From Alphaproteobacteria bacterium (GTDB lineage Bacteria > Pseudomonadota > Alphaproteobacteria > Micropepsales > Micropepsaceae), in the NCBI GenBank assembly GCA_024236055.1, contig JACKLF010000002.1, forward strand, positions 124,001 through 188,000: DNA of 64,000 nt. The letters are read 5' to 3'. Below, piece after piece: positions 8,421 to 17,844 of the stretch. Positions within the stretch are counted from its first letter, which is position 1. Each line of letters begins with the position of its first letter. The position numbers were made by a program, and so were the translations under genes. The notes beneath the pieces were generated by a model. The model ran no database searches. It was not told the origin of the DNA and saw only the letters and a program-made list of their open reading frames with translations.

Positions 8421-10349
8421 ATGTTGCGTCTTTCAAGCCGCGCGCGTCTGGGCGCGGTGCTGTTTTTTAGCTGCTCTTCTGCTGCCTTGATCGGTCCCGC
8501 GATGACCGGCCCGGCAATGGCCCAGGCAATGGGCGAACCGGAAAGCGCAGTTGTGACCGCTACCCACCTGGCGGGCGGCGTGGCGGCGCGCGATGCCAAT
8601 GTGGCGGTCATCGATGCGGACCAGATCGACGCACGCCAGCCGTCCAGCGTGGTCGAACTGCTGCGCGGATTACCCGGAGTTTATGTTCAGCAGTCGGGCG
8701 GGCGCGGCAGTGTGGTGTCGCTGTTCACGCGCGGCGCCAAGCCGAACTTCACGCTTGTGCTGCTGGATGGGGTGAAGGCCAACGACCCGACCAATACCCG
8801 CGGCGGATCTTATGATTTTTCCACATTGGATCTGAACGACATCCAGCGGGTCGAGATGGTGCGCGGCCCCGCATCCGCCGTCTATGGCTCCGATGCGGTG
8901 GGCGGCGTGATCAACATCATCACCCGAAAAGGCACGCCCGATCTGCAGGCGGGATTGAACGCGGAAGGCGGCAGCTTCGGATACTGGCGCGCGGGTGGCC
9001 ATGTGTCGGGCCCCATCGGCGGGGCCGAGGGAAATCTGGGCCTGTCCTATGAGGATAGCGGCATGCCGGTGTCGGGCAGCAATGTGCGCGGCACCAGCAT
9101 CGATGGCGCGCTGACCCTTCCCGAGATCGCCGGCACCAGCCTGAGCGTCAACGGCCGCTATGGCAGCAGCAAGGCGACCAGCTTCCCCGATTCCAGCGGC
9201 GGCCCGCGCCTGTCGGCTCTGCGCACACTGGATCATCGCGATATCGATGAAGGCGTCTTCGGCGCCCATGCCGCACGCGCCATCACCGATGACTGGAGCA
9301 TGATGCTGGACTATGGGCTTTACACCCGCAGTTCGGACGCCCGTTCGCCCGGCGTGGCGCCCAGCGCCCAGACACCCTTCGGCATTCCCGCCAACACCGA
9401 CCGGGCGCGGTTCACCCGCCACCAGCTGACCTGGACCAACCGTTTCGCGCCCATCGCCAATCTGGACGTGGCGGCGGGCATGGACCTGCAGATCGAACAT
9501 GGCGTGGATGACGGCACGCTGAATTTCGGCTTTCCCCTGCCCACCCATTTCGCGCTGAACCGCACCCTGTGGTCGGCCTTTGCCGAGGCGCGTTACAAGG
9601 TCAACGACCGCTTCAGCCTGTCGGCCAGCGGGCGCTATGACAACAATGACGGCAGTGAGCATTTCAGCCCGCAACTGCGCGCCGATTACGATTTGCCCGA
9701 TACCGGCACCCATTTCCAGATCAGCTGGGGCAAGGCCTACAAGCTGCCCAGCTTCTATGCCCTGGGCAATCCGATCGTCGGCGACCCCACCCTGCGTCCC
9801 GAGGATGCAGAGACGGTGGAAGGCGGCGTCACCCAGACCCTGTGGGGCTGGGGCCGCTGGAAGCTGGAAGGCTATGACACCCACTATTCCGACCTGATCG
9901 ACTTTCAGCCCGGTGCGGTGCCCAAGCTGGTCAACCTGTCCAGCGTGCATGTGCGCGGCATGGAAACATCGGTCGCGCTGGATCTGGGCGAATTCACCGC
10001 CACGCCGCATGTCTCCTACACCAACGCACGCAACCAGCTGACCGGCGCGCCGCTGCGCGACGTGCCCGAATGGCTGGCCGGGGCGTCACTGACCTGGCGG
10101 CCCATCGATGCGGCGCAGATCAACCTGGACCTGACCCATGTCGGTGCGATGATCGACAATTCGGTGCCCACCGGCGACGTGACGCTGGGCAGCCATATGC
10201 GCGCGGACCTGGCGGCGTCTTACCGGCTGACCCCGAACCTGACCCTGAAAGCCTCGGCCGAGAATGTGCTGAACGCCCATTACGAGGATGTGGTGGGCTT
10301 CCGCGCGCCCGGCACGCTGATCCGCGCCGGGATCAGCGCGTCGCTTTAG
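8421..10349 (+). CDS. TonB-dependent outer-membrane receptor, BtuB-like
   Basis: The 642-residue protein starts at the ATG that opens a signal peptide ending near AMAQA; the frame is open further upstream without a better start. A TonB-box-like ESAVVTAT is followed by the plug domain, with ELLRGLPGVYVQQ, FTRGAKPNFTLVLLDGVKAND and RVEMVRGPASAVYGSDAVGGVINI, then a beta-barrel ending in AGISASL. The modest size and plug motifs match the BtuB/FepA group. Vitamin B12 is one possible ligand, but no cobalamin riboswitch and no btuFCD partners are present. Given the neighbouring sugar genes, a carbohydrate or metal-complex ligand is equally possible. The 3' end overlaps the convergent ABC permease gene by 17 bases. 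Confidence 0.85.
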   Translation: MLRLSSRARLGAVLFFSCSSAALIGPAMTGPAMAQAMGEPESAVVTATHLAGGVAARDANVAVIDADQIDARQPSSVVELLRGLPGVYVQQSGGRGSVVSLFTRGAKPNFTLVLLDGVKANDPTNTRGGSYDFSTLDLNDIQRVEMVRGPASAVYGSDAVGGVINIITRKGTPDLQAGLNAEGGSFGYWRAGGHVSGPIGGAEGNLGLSYEDSGMPVSGSNVRGTSIDGALTLPEIAGTSLSVNGRYGSSKATSFPDSSGGPRLSALRTLDHRDIDEGVFGAHAARAITDDWSMMLDYGLYTRSSDARSPGVAPSAQTPFGIPANTDRARFTRHQLTWTNRFAPIANLDVAAGMDLQIEHGVDDGTLNFGFPLPTHFALNRTLWSAFAEARYKVNDRFSLSASGRYDNNDGSEHFSPQLRADYDLPDTGTHFQISWGKAYKLPSFYALGNPIVGDPTLRPEDAETVEGGVTQTLWGWGRWKLEGYDTHYSDLIDFQPGAVPKLVNLSSVHVRGMETSVALDLGEFTATPHVSYTNARNQLTGAPLRDVPEWLAGASLTWRPIDAAQINLDLTHVGAMIDNSVPTGDVTLGSHMRADLAASYRLTPNLTLKASAENVLNAHYEDVVGFRAPGTLIRAGISASL

Positions 10350-11748
10350 GCGCTTTCTTGTCCTGGTCCGGCCTCAGCCGGTCCAGGAACTTGAAGGCAT
10401 ACAGCATCACGCGCGAACGCGGCTTGACCATGGGCCCGCTGATATCGGGCAGGCCCAGCGTGTCCAGCTTGTGCATGGCCGAAACGTCGCCATGCTGCGG
10501 GTGCATCGCCACCCAGTAGAGCAGTTTGGCCAGGTCGGGATCGCCGAACATGGCGCGCAGCCGCGCGAAGATCAGATGCGGCAACTGCCGTTCCAGCGGA
10601 TCCATCTGCAGCACATCGGGCACCGCCAGCACCGCCAGCCAGTTGCGTACCCGCTGCACCGGATCGGCCACCATGCCCGGCGGCCAGTGGTCCAGCGCCT
10701 CGTCGATGCGCGCGATCTGATCGGCCATCATCACGTCCGGCCTGTCATCGGCGGCGGCGATGGGCGCGACAATGCCGTTGTCAGGCGGCAGCCGGTCAAA
10801 GGCGATGGCGGCGAAGTCGGCCGGGGTCACCGCGTCCCAGCTTGGCGGCATGCTGACGGCAGGCGCGCCGAAATCGCTGACCTGCGGCACCGCCTCGCTG
10901 TCGGCGGCGCTGATGGTGCGGACCTGGCCGCGCCACTCGGCCGCCGCGCCCACCGCGACCCACATGCCGACGGCCAGCAGCAGCCACCATTTTCCCGGCT
11001 GCGCGCGAAAGCGCTCACCGCCGTCCCAGCGGAACATGCGCCCCGCCGCCAGCCCGCCCGCCACGCCAATCGCCAGCAGCGCGGCAAAGGCGAAGCCGGT
11101 GCCGGCCAATCCGTTGCCCGTCACCGCCGCCTGCATCGCCTCCACCGCATAGCGGCCGGGAAAGAAGGCCGACAGGTGCTGGGCCCAATCCGGCAGGGAT
11201 GACAGCGGCACCGCCACCCCGCCCACCATCAGCATGGGCAGGAAGATGCACTGGCCCAGCGCCTGCACCGCGGGCACCGTATCGGCCAGCATGGCGATCA
11301 CCAGGCCAAAGCCGATAAAGGCAAAGGCGGCGGCGCTGAAGGCCAGCAGCAGGGCGGCGGGATGCAGCGGCATCGGCATGCCGAAAGCGAAGCCCAGCGC
11401 CATCTGCAACAGCGCGGCGGTCAGCAGCAGCACATAGCGCGCCGCCAGCAGGCTGGCGACGAACACCCAGACCGGCGCGGGCGTGATGGCATAGCGCCGC
11501 CACACGCCGCGTTCGCGTTCGGACACCAGCGTGGTGGGCAGGCCGAAACAGGCGCCGCCCAGCACCGTCACCGTCAGAAGCTGGCCCAGATGCAGCGCCA
11601 GCGGCACTTCGTCGTTGCGCCAGAAGGCCCAGAAGGCGACCAGGAAGATCAGTGGAAACAGATAGCCATAGATCACCGCCATGCGGTTGCGGAAGTTGAG
11701 CTTCAGGCTCAGCCCCGTCTGGGCCAGAACAAGCGACGGCGCGTTCAT
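10333..11748 (-). CDS. ABC-2 type permease with long C-terminal extension
   Basis: The 471-residue protein starts at the ATG of an ATGA overlap with the ATPase gene. The first 260 or so residues carry six hydrophobic segments and the ABC-2 pattern (VSERERGVWRRYAITP, and LPMLMVGGVAVPLSSLPDWAQHLSAFFPGRY split by a helix). After a seventh segment (WWLLLAVGMWVAVGAAAEW) comes an approximately 190-residue hydrophilic tail with no recognised domain and a basic, Pro/Lys-rich end. ABC-2 permeases are usually 250-380 residues, so this tail is an addition. If seven segments are correct, the tail would be periplasmic. It probably exports a small molecule or lipid-linked compound with the adjacent ATPase. 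Confidence 0.8.
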   Translation of the reverse strand: MNAPSLVLAQTGLSLKLNFRNRMAVIYGYLFPLIFLVAFWAFWRNDEVPLALHLGQLLTVTVLGGACFGLPTTLVSERERGVWRRYAITPAPVWVFVASLLAARYVLLLTAALLQMALGFAFGMPMPLHPAALLLAFSAAAFAFIGFGLVIAMLADTVPAVQALGQCIFLPMLMVGGVAVPLSSLPDWAQHLSAFFPGRYAVEAMQAAVTGNGLAGTGFAFAALLAIGVAGGLAAGRMFRWDGGERFRAQPGKWWLLLAVGMWVAVGAAAEWRGQVRTISAADSEAVPQVSDFGAPAVSMPPSWDAVTPADFAAIAFDRLPPDNGIVAPIAAADDRPDVMMADQIARIDEALDHWPPGMVADPVQRVRNWLAVLAVPDVLQMDPLERQLPHLIFARLRAMFGDPDLAKLLYWVAMHPQHGDVSAMHKLDTLGLPDISGPMVKPRSRVMLYAFKFLDRLRPDQDKKAPKATR

Positions 11749-12476
11749 GACGGCCCGCCCGTCAGCGCCAGGATCGCCTCTTCCAGCGAGGCATGGCCGC
11801 CGATCAGCGAGGCGGGCGACCCTTCCGCCACGATGCGCCCCTTCGCCATCACCGCCACGCGGTCGCAAAGCTGGGCCGCCTCATCCATGTCATGTGTGGT
11901 CAACAAGAGCGCGCGCCCCTCGGTCCGCATGGCGCGCATGTCGTCATGCAGTGCGCGGCGCATGCCCACATCCAGCCCCGCCGCCGGTTCGTCCAGCAGC
12001 AGCAGCGCCGGATCGCCGGCAAAGGCCAGCGCCAGCGCCAGCCGCTGTTTCAGCCCGCCCGACAGGCTTTCGTAAAAAGCATCGGCCTTGTCGGTCAGGC
12101 CGAAACGCGCCAGCAGCGTTGCCGGATCGTGCCCGACACCATCGGGGGCGCTGCAAAGCCGGATGAACTGGGCCAGCGCCTCGCGCGGGGTGATCCTGTC
12201 CTGCAGGCCGGTCTGCTGCAGCACCGCGCCGATGCGCGCGCGCGCGCCGCGCGGATCGGCCAGCGCATCGATGCCGCAGACCGCGATGGTCCCGGCATCG
12301 GGACGGCGCAGGCCCAGGATGCATTCCAGCGTGGTGGTCTTGCCCGCGCCGTTCGGCCCCAGCAGCCCCAGTATCTCGCCGCCGGCAACCGCAAGGTCGA
12401 CGCCCTGCACCGCCGCAAGCGCGCCATAGCGCCGGGCGAGGCCCTGAACCTTGAGGCGGACCTCGCCCTCAGCCAT
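11745..12476 (-). CDS. ABC transporter ATP-binding protein
   Basis: The 243-residue nucleotide-binding subunit has Walker A GPNGAGKTT (40-48), signature LSGGLKQRLALALA, Walker B ALLLLDEP, and the switch His in LLLTTHDMDEA. It belongs to the CcmA/DRA-type ATPases that pair with ABC-2 permeases. Its stop overlaps the permease start by four bases, and it begins 3 bases after the upstream cytochrome c gene, so all three are probably co-transcribed. The transported substrate is not apparent. Confidence 0.92.
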   Translation of the reverse strand: MAEGEVRLKVQGLARRYGALAAVQGVDLAVAGGEILGLLGPNGAGKTTTLECILGLRRPDAGTIAVCGIDALADPRGARARIGAVLQQTGLQDRITPREALAQFIRLCSAPDGVGHDPATLLARFGLTDKADAFYESLSGGLKQRLALALAFAGDPALLLLDEPAAGLDVGMRRALHDDMRAMRTEGRALLLTTHDMDEAAQLCDRVAVMAKGRIVAEGSPASLIGGHASLEEAILALTGGPS

Positions 12477-12479
12477 GCA

Positions 12480-15104
12480 TCAGCGCTTGCTGGCGTCCAC
12501 GACGCTCTGCAGTTCGGCGTTGCTCCACGGCTTCTTGCGGTAGGAATACATCTGCCGCATCTCGGTCGCATAGGGCGGCGGCACCGGCGAGGCGGTGTTG
12601 CCCCAGGTGCCGCGCACATAGGTCAGCACCGCGGCCACATCCTCGTCCGACAGCGACTGACCCAAGGGCGGCATGTCGCCGATCTTGCCGTCCTTGCCGT
12701 TCATCAGGATGCGCATCGCCACATCGGGGCGCGCATTGACGAAGGTCGAGCCCGCCAGCGCCGCGGCGACATTGGGCGCGCCCTGGCCATTGTCCTGATG
12801 GCAACCGGCGCAGTTGGCGGCATAGACCTGCTTGCCATGCTCATAGAGCTTTTCCTGTTCCGGGGTACGGGTGTTCTCGGGTTCAACCGGCTTGGGCTTG
12901 CCCGGCCAGGTCAGGTCCTTGAGCACATTCTTCGCCGACGATGCCAGGTCGCCCTTGCCCGCCGAGATGGTTTCCAGCGCCGATGGCCGGCTGGGAATCG
13001 CAAGCGGATCGACCTGCACGCCCCGGCGCATCGACATGCCCGGAATGCCGCCGCCCGCGCGGCCGCCCGCCACGCCGCCGGTGCGGCGCACCAGCACGCC
13101 CGACAGGCCCGCCGCGGCACCGTCCAGCACCGCAACGCGCACCGGTTCGGGCTGGTCCGCCTGGGCGGCGATGGCCAGCACCGGATTGAGCGCGGCGACA
13201 TCGCGATTCTTGCCCGCCGATCCGGCCAGCATCTGGATGGCATCGATGCTGGCGCCCGGCTGGGACAGAAGCTGCGTCAGGGCCTCGGCCTCCTGGCCCT
13301 TCAGCCCGCTGACCGCGGCATCGACGGTGATCTCGTCATTGCCGTATTTGCGCAGCATCTCGACGATGGGGCCGACGCGGCTTTCGGCCGGCAGCTGGCC
13401 CAGCGAGGCGGCAAGCTGGCGGCGCACCTGCCAGCTTGGGTCGTCCGCCAGCTTCATCACCGCCGCCAGCATGGCCGGATCGGCCAGATACGGTTCGGCA
13501 AAGCGCACACCGGCATTGCGGACCGCCGCATTGTCATCGCCCAGCGCGGCCTGTGCGCTGGCCTGGTCCATCGACCCCATGCCTTCCAGCGTCCAAAGCG
13601 CCTGCAGGCGGGTGCGCCAGTCCGGCGCCTTGGCCGCCAGGTCCTTCAGCGCGGGCACGACCGACTTGTCGTTGCGCTGGACCAGAAGCTGCTGGGCGGT
13701 ATCACGCCACCAGCCGATGGGGCTGGACAGGTGCTGCACCAGTTGCGCCGGGGTTTCCTCCAGCATGTGCGGCTTTTCCACCTTGCGCATGCCCGAGGCA
13801 TGGACCACCCGGAAGATGCGGCCGTGATGGACGCCTTCCCACAGCTTGTGCTGGTTGATGTAGTCGCGCAGGTAATCGGTCTGGTAGCGCTCTTCCTGCG
13901 AGACGCCGCGATACATGTCGATGACCAGGAAGCTGCCGTCCCAGCCGGGCGTCAGCGAGGCGGGGCGGAAGCGTTCATCGGTCGAAGCCAGGAACTCGCC
14001 CTTTTCGTAATAGTCGCCTGCGGTCAGGTTGCCGCTGCCGTCATCCTTCAGCTTCAGCAGATGCACCAGGTTGGTGGGATCGTCGACCACGAAGACATCG
14101 CCCTGCACGTCCTTGGGCAGGTTGTCGCCACGGAACACCATGGGCGAGGACACGCCCTGATAGTAATAGGAGGAGCCGTCCGGCCGCGACACTTCGGGGC
14201 GATAGCCGCGATTGACACCCAGCGTGGGACGCACCGGCCAGACCGCCGACTTGGTCTGGTCGACCAGGTTTTCATACAGGCCGCGGGTGCGGATCAGGCC
14301 CGGATTGCGGACATAATACTTGGCCGGCACATAGTCGACGAACAGCGGGTCGGTGTTGACGTCGCGGAACAGCAGCCCGGCATCGTTCTGGGTGGCGCCC
14401 CACTGGCCGCGCACCAGGTTGGGCACGATTTCCAGCTTGCCGCCCGGCTTGGGCAGCACATTATAAGTGTGCTCGGAAACGTTGATGACATTGTCCATGC
14501 CCCAATAAAGGGCGTTGGCCGCATGCTCGATATTGCCGCGCTTGCCGAAGCCGTCATGAATGACTTCACGCGTATCGGCCACCAGGTCGCCATTGGTGTC
14601 GCAGGCCTTGGTCAGGTTCGGCGGCTCGCCGATCAGGGCGCAGTTCTTGTCCAGGATCTTCAGGGCGCGCGGCAGAACCAGCTTGTCGATAAAGACGGTG
14701 CGCTTGTCATAGACGCCATCATTGTCCGTGTCCTGCAGGATGACGATCTTGCCCATCGGCGGGTCTTCGACATTCTCCATCGACTTGCCGACGGCATAAC
14801 CCTGCATCTCGACCACCCACAGCCGGCCATCGCCGTCGAACTCGGCCAGGATCGGGTCCTTGATCAGGGGATCGGCCGCCACCAGCTGAACCTGATAGCC
14901 GGGCGCCATATGAAAGGTCTTTAATTCTTCCTGCGGGGTCAGGACGGGCGGATAGTCCGGCTGGTCGGTCTTGACCGAGGCCGGCCAGGGCCGGTTGAGA
15001 ATGGAGGTTTCGGGGCCGTGAGCGATATTGCTCCACACCAGATATCCGATCGCTGCGGTTGCAACGAGCGCGGTGGCGGCGAGAAGTGACGTCCTGGTAC
15101 GCAT
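12480..15104 (-). CDS. Exported membrane-bound dehydrogenase-type protein: propeller, HEAT repeats, cytochrome c
   Basis: The 874-residue product has an N-terminal signal anchor (MRTRTSLLAATALVATAAIG). A PVC-type membrane-bound dehydrogenase/propeller region follows, with EFDGDGRLWVVEMQGY, ILQDTDNDGVYDK and PGWDGSFLVIDMYRGVSQEER. A helical HEAT-like stretch (KLADDPSWQVRRQLAASLGQ) and a C-terminal cytochrome c with CAGCH and GDMPPLGQSLSDEDVAAVLTY complete it. Such proteins oxidise carbohydrates or alcohols outside the cytoplasm, although few have been characterised. The start at 15104 is chosen for the signal sequence; the frame continues upstream without a plausible leader. It is followed directly by an ABC transporter, which is an unusual partner. 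Confidence 0.78.
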   Translation of the reverse strand: MRTRTSLLAATALVATAAIGYLVWSNIAHGPETSILNRPWPASVKTDQPDYPPVLTPQEELKTFHMAPGYQVQLVAADPLIKDPILAEFDGDGRLWVVEMQGYAVGKSMENVEDPPMGKIVILQDTDNDGVYDKRTVFIDKLVLPRALKILDKNCALIGEPPNLTKACDTNGDLVADTREVIHDGFGKRGNIEHAANALYWGMDNVINVSEHTYNVLPKPGGKLEIVPNLVRGQWGATQNDAGLLFRDVNTDPLFVDYVPAKYYVRNPGLIRTRGLYENLVDQTKSAVWPVRPTLGVNRGYRPEVSRPDGSSYYYQGVSSPMVFRGDNLPKDVQGDVFVVDDPTNLVHLLKLKDDGSGNLTAGDYYEKGEFLASTDERFRPASLTPGWDGSFLVIDMYRGVSQEERYQTDYLRDYINQHKLWEGVHHGRIFRVVHASGMRKVEKPHMLEETPAQLVQHLSSPIGWWRDTAQQLLVQRNDKSVVPALKDLAAKAPDWRTRLQALWTLEGMGSMDQASAQAALGDDNAAVRNAGVRFAEPYLADPAMLAAVMKLADDPSWQVRRQLAASLGQLPAESRVGPIVEMLRKYGNDEITVDAAVSGLKGQEAEALTQLLSQPGASIDAIQMLAGSAGKNRDVAALNPVLAIAAQADQPEPVRVAVLDGAAAGLSGVLVRRTGGVAGGRAGGGIPGMSMRRGVQVDPLAIPSRPSALETISAGKGDLASSAKNVLKDLTWPGKPKPVEPENTRTPEQEKLYEHGKQVYAANCAGCHQDNGQGAPNVAAALAGSTFVNARPDVAMRILMNGKDGKIGDMPPLGQSLSDEDVAAVLTYVRGTWGNTASPVPPPYATEMRQMYSYRKKPWSNAELQSVVDASKR

Positions 15105-15372
15105 GGTTTGCCTGCTGTCCCCTGATGAAACGGGTCCGGTGAACCCGTGAATGCGGTTTTTTGGCAGGGATAATAGTCGCAGACCCCGGCGCGTAAAGCC
15201 CGCCCAATGCCGCAAAGCCCTTCAATTGCTCGCAAAGTATGTCAATTGCCGCACGCGCGAAGACTGTGCGGGCCCGGTAGCGGTCATCGCCGGTGCGCGC
15301 CCCGCCTGCCCCGGCGTCTTTTCACGGCGGCAATCCGCGCTAGACTCGGGGACGCAAATCACCGGAGCCGAC

Positions 15373-15639
15373 ATGCACGATCACGCGGCCTTGCAGAACC
15401 AGCTTGCCCATATCTGGGCCACCGCACTGGGTGTGAAATCGGTGAGCGCGGATGACAATTTCTTTGCCCTGGGCGGACATTCGCTGCTGGCCGTGAAGAT
15501 GATCGGCGCCATCCAGGACACGCTGGTGCTGGATGCCGAACTCGGCCTGTCCGACCTGATCGAAAATCCCACCCTGGCGGAGTTCACTGCGCGCGTTGCG
15601 CAATTGAGCGGGCCGGGCGAGGAAAGCGGCATCATCTAG
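15373..15639 (+). CDS. Free-standing peptidyl/acyl carrier protein
   Basis: The 88-residue protein is one phosphopantetheine-binding domain. The motif DDNFFALGGHSLLAVKMI contains the attachment site Ser37 in GGHS. This LGGHSL form is typical of peptidyl carrier domains of nonribosomal peptide synthetases rather than fatty-acid ACP (DSL). The start is the ATG after an ACCGGAG stretch. It is convergent with the phosphopantetheinyl transferase gene 26 bases away, the enzyme needed to activate it. It probably carries an activated amino or fatty acid for the condensation domain and AMP-forming ligase nearby. Confidence 0.88.
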   Translation: MHDHAALQNQLAHIWATALGVKSVSADDNFFALGGHSLLAVKMIGAIQDTLVLDAELGLSDLIENPTLAEFTARVAQLSGPGEESGII

Positions 15640-15665
15640 GCCGACATAACGCAGACCGGCGCCGT

Positions 15666-16310
15666 TCACGCCTCCAGACAAAGCGCCGTCACCACCAGGC
15701 CGTCGCCGATCACGAACCGTCCGGGGACAGGCGCGGCCCAGCCGTCCCTGGCATCCGGCTGGCGCACGGAAAAAACACCCGTGCCCGGCACGACCTCCAC
15801 CTCGACCTGGCGGAAATCCGGCATCCGCCCTTCCAGGGGATGAAAGGCCTTGAAATAGGCTTCCTTGGCGCTGAACAGCAGCGTGGCCAGTGCCGGGCGC
15901 AGTGCATCGCCCTGACCTGACAGCCAGGCACGCTCGCCATCGGTGAACAGGCGCCGGCCCAGCCTGTCATCGACCCCGCCACTGCATTCGGCATCTATGC
16001 CGATGGCGCGAAAGCGGTCCGCCGGCGCCGCCATGGCGGCGGCAAACGCCTTTGTATGGGTAATGGAACCAACGATACCGTCCGGCCATAGCGGCGCGCC
16101 ACTGGGCGCGCGGCCCAGAACCCAGCTGTCATGGCCCAGCCGCGCCAACGCGGCGCGGGCGCATGTGCGCCCCAGCGCGAAATCGCGGCGGCGTTTTTCA
16201 ACGGAGCCGGCCACCAGCTGCGTCTCGCCCGGCGGCAGGTCGAGCGGCTGGCCGTGATCGGCCAGCGCGACCAGCACACTTCCCGGCGGCGCAAGGGCTT
16301 CAAGGTCCAT
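15666..16310 (-). CDS. 4'-phosphopantetheinyl transferase (EntD/Sfp type)
   Basis: The 214-residue protein has the expected order of motifs: GRTCARAALARLG, WPDGIVGSITHTKAFAAA, the Mg-binding GIDAEC and FSAKEAYFKAFHP. It transfers phosphopantetheine from CoA to the Ser of carrier proteins. The start codon lies inside the end of the condensation-domain gene (11-base overlap), so it belongs to the MFS/C-domain operon. The adjacent convergent carrier protein is its obvious substrate. Position and EntD-like motifs indicate secondary metabolism rather than fatty-acid synthesis (AcpS). Confidence 0.9.
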   Translation of the reverse strand: MDLEALAPPGSVLVALADHGQPLDLPPGETQLVAGSVEKRRRDFALGRTCARAALARLGHDSWVLGRAPSGAPLWPDGIVGSITHTKAFAAAMAAPADRFRAIGIDAECSGGVDDRLGRRLFTDGERAWLSGQGDALRPALATLLFSAKEAYFKAFHPLEGRMPDFRQVEVEVVPGTGVFSVRQPDARDGWAAPVPGRFVIGDGLVVTALCLEA

Positions 16311-17844
16311 CGCGGCCCGGCAGCAGTTCGTCGAACAGGCCGAAAAAGATTGTCATGAAAGCCTGTTCATCGGCCTGGTTCACCACATCGGCCAGGACAT
16401 GCAACGAGGCCGTCATCGCATCGCCCATGTCCACCAGATGCAGGAACAGCGGCGCACTGGGGCGCACCGGCCAGCTTTGCGGCGCCAGCCGGGTGACCTG
16501 CGGCGGCCAGGATGCCACGGCAGCGGACTCCTGCGCCGCCGACTGGCGTTCGACGCGTTCGCGCACGGTGCCGCCGGCGTAATAGTTGAACACTGCCGGG
16601 ATGCGATTGGGAAAGCCGATGGGCTCGATGCCGGGGCGTACGCATTGGGGAGCATAGAAGTGCACACCGGGCAGGCGCAGCGTCACCGCTGCCTCATATT
16701 CGGCCAGCAGCGCGCGCATCAGCGCGGGGAAATCCTGGCCCGCCGGCACGTCGACCGACACCGGGTCGGCACACAGCATCAGGCCCACCGTGCCGGCAAG
16801 GTCCAGCCGCGAGCGCCGGTCGCCCAGAATGCGGACGGGAAACCGCTCCATCTTCGACCAGCGCGCCATGGCCAGGCTGAAGATGCCCAGGAACACCAGG
16901 AACGGCGTGGCGCGATGGGCGTCGGCCAGCGTCTGGACCCGATCCAGCACCGCGCGCGGCACGGTGAAATTGTTGACGATGCGCGTGCCGGTGCCCCATT
17001 GCAGCGCCGCGCCGGACGGCGCGTGCATGACGGGCTGGTTTTCATACCAGCGCTTCCAATAGCCGATCAGCCGCGCGCCCTGTTCGCCATCCAGGAAGCG
17101 CCGCTCACCCAGCGACCAGGCATTGTAGCCGATCGCGGCAGGCCGCTGGGGCACCGCACGCCCGGCGATGGCGTCCACATGGTCCTGGATTTCCTGCAGC
17201 AGGATATTGCGGGTTCCGGCGTCGGCGATGACATGGCTGGCGGCCATGACCGCGGCGGCATCGCCGCCGGGCAGCGCGACAACCGTGGCGCGGAACAGCC
17301 AGGGCGCTTCGACCGGAATATGATCGCCAAACACCTGCGCCACCACCGCCTGGGCGGCCGCATCGCCATCCCGGGCATCCGAGGCATCGACCATCGTGAC
17401 CTGAAAATCGGCCGCGTCGTTAAGGGCGAAGGCGATGGGCTCGTCGTGGCGGACGATGCGGGTGCGCAGCGCCTCATGCCGGGCGACGGCGGCGCGCACG
17501 GCCTGGGCGACATCCTCGGCACGCGCGCCCCGGAGCCGTCCCGCCATGCCGATATTCAGGCTGACGGGCTTGCCCTGCGACGGGCCGGAAGCGAAGCGGT
17601 AGAACATCTCCTGCGCCACCGAGGGGGTCAGCGGCCCGTCCTGCGGGGCGGCGGACCGCAAGCCCCGACCCGCCTCGCGCGCCGCCAGGAACTCCATCAA
17701 TGCATCGCGGCGGGCGCGCAACACGGCGCGGTCATCCTCGCCCAGCGCATCCTTGGGTGCGCGGAAGCGCAACTGGCCATCCGCCAGCGACAGGATGATG
17801 TTGCGGCTTTCCAGCCCGGCGACAAGCTGCGCGATGGAACTCAA
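16300..17844 (-). CDS. Stand-alone NRPS condensation domain with TubC-like N-terminal docking segment
   Basis: The 514-residue protein starts with a TTG in a TTGA overlap with the MFS gene. Residues 1-55 (IAQLVAGLESRNIILSLADG, then DDRAVLRARRDALMEFLA) resemble the TubC_N docking domain that joins separate NRPS proteins. A condensation fold follows, with VARHEALRTRI at 121-131 and the active-site motif reading SHVIADA: the second His (204) and the Asp (208) of HHxxxDG are kept, the first His is Ser and the Gly is Ala. No adenylation or carrier domain is fused. It may form an amide or ester between a carrier-bound acyl group and a free or carrier-bound acceptor. Confidence 0.83.
   Translation of the reverse strand: MSSIAQLVAGLESRNIILSLADGQLRFRAPKDALGEDDRAVLRARRDALMEFLAAREAGRGLRSAAPQDGPLTPSVAQEMFYRFASGPSQGKPVSLNIGMAGRLRGARAEDVAQAVRAAVARHEALRTRIVRHDEPIAFALNDAADFQVTMVDASDARDGDAAAQAVVAQVFGDHIPVEAPWLFRATVVALPGGDAAAVMAASHVIADAGTRNILLQEIQDHVDAIAGRAVPQRPAAIGYNAWSLGERRFLDGEQGARLIGYWKRWYENQPVMHAPSGAALQWGTGTRIVNNFTVPRAVLDRVQTLADAHRATPFLVFLGIFSLAMARWSKMERFPVRILGDRRSRLDLAGTVGLMLCADPVSVDVPAGQDFPALMRALLAEYEAAVTLRLPGVHFYAPQCVRPGIEPIGFPNRIPAVFNYYAGGTVRERVERQSAAQESAAVASWPPQVTRLAPQSWPVRPSAPLFLHLVDMGDAMTASLHVLADVVNQADEQAFMTIFFGLFDELLPGRDGP

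Noticed and set aside
11793..14924. Plus-strand open frame of over 1000 codons
   Set aside because: It lies antisense to the ABC ATPase and cytochrome c genes. Its composition is typical of GC-rich antisense frames and it has no domain.
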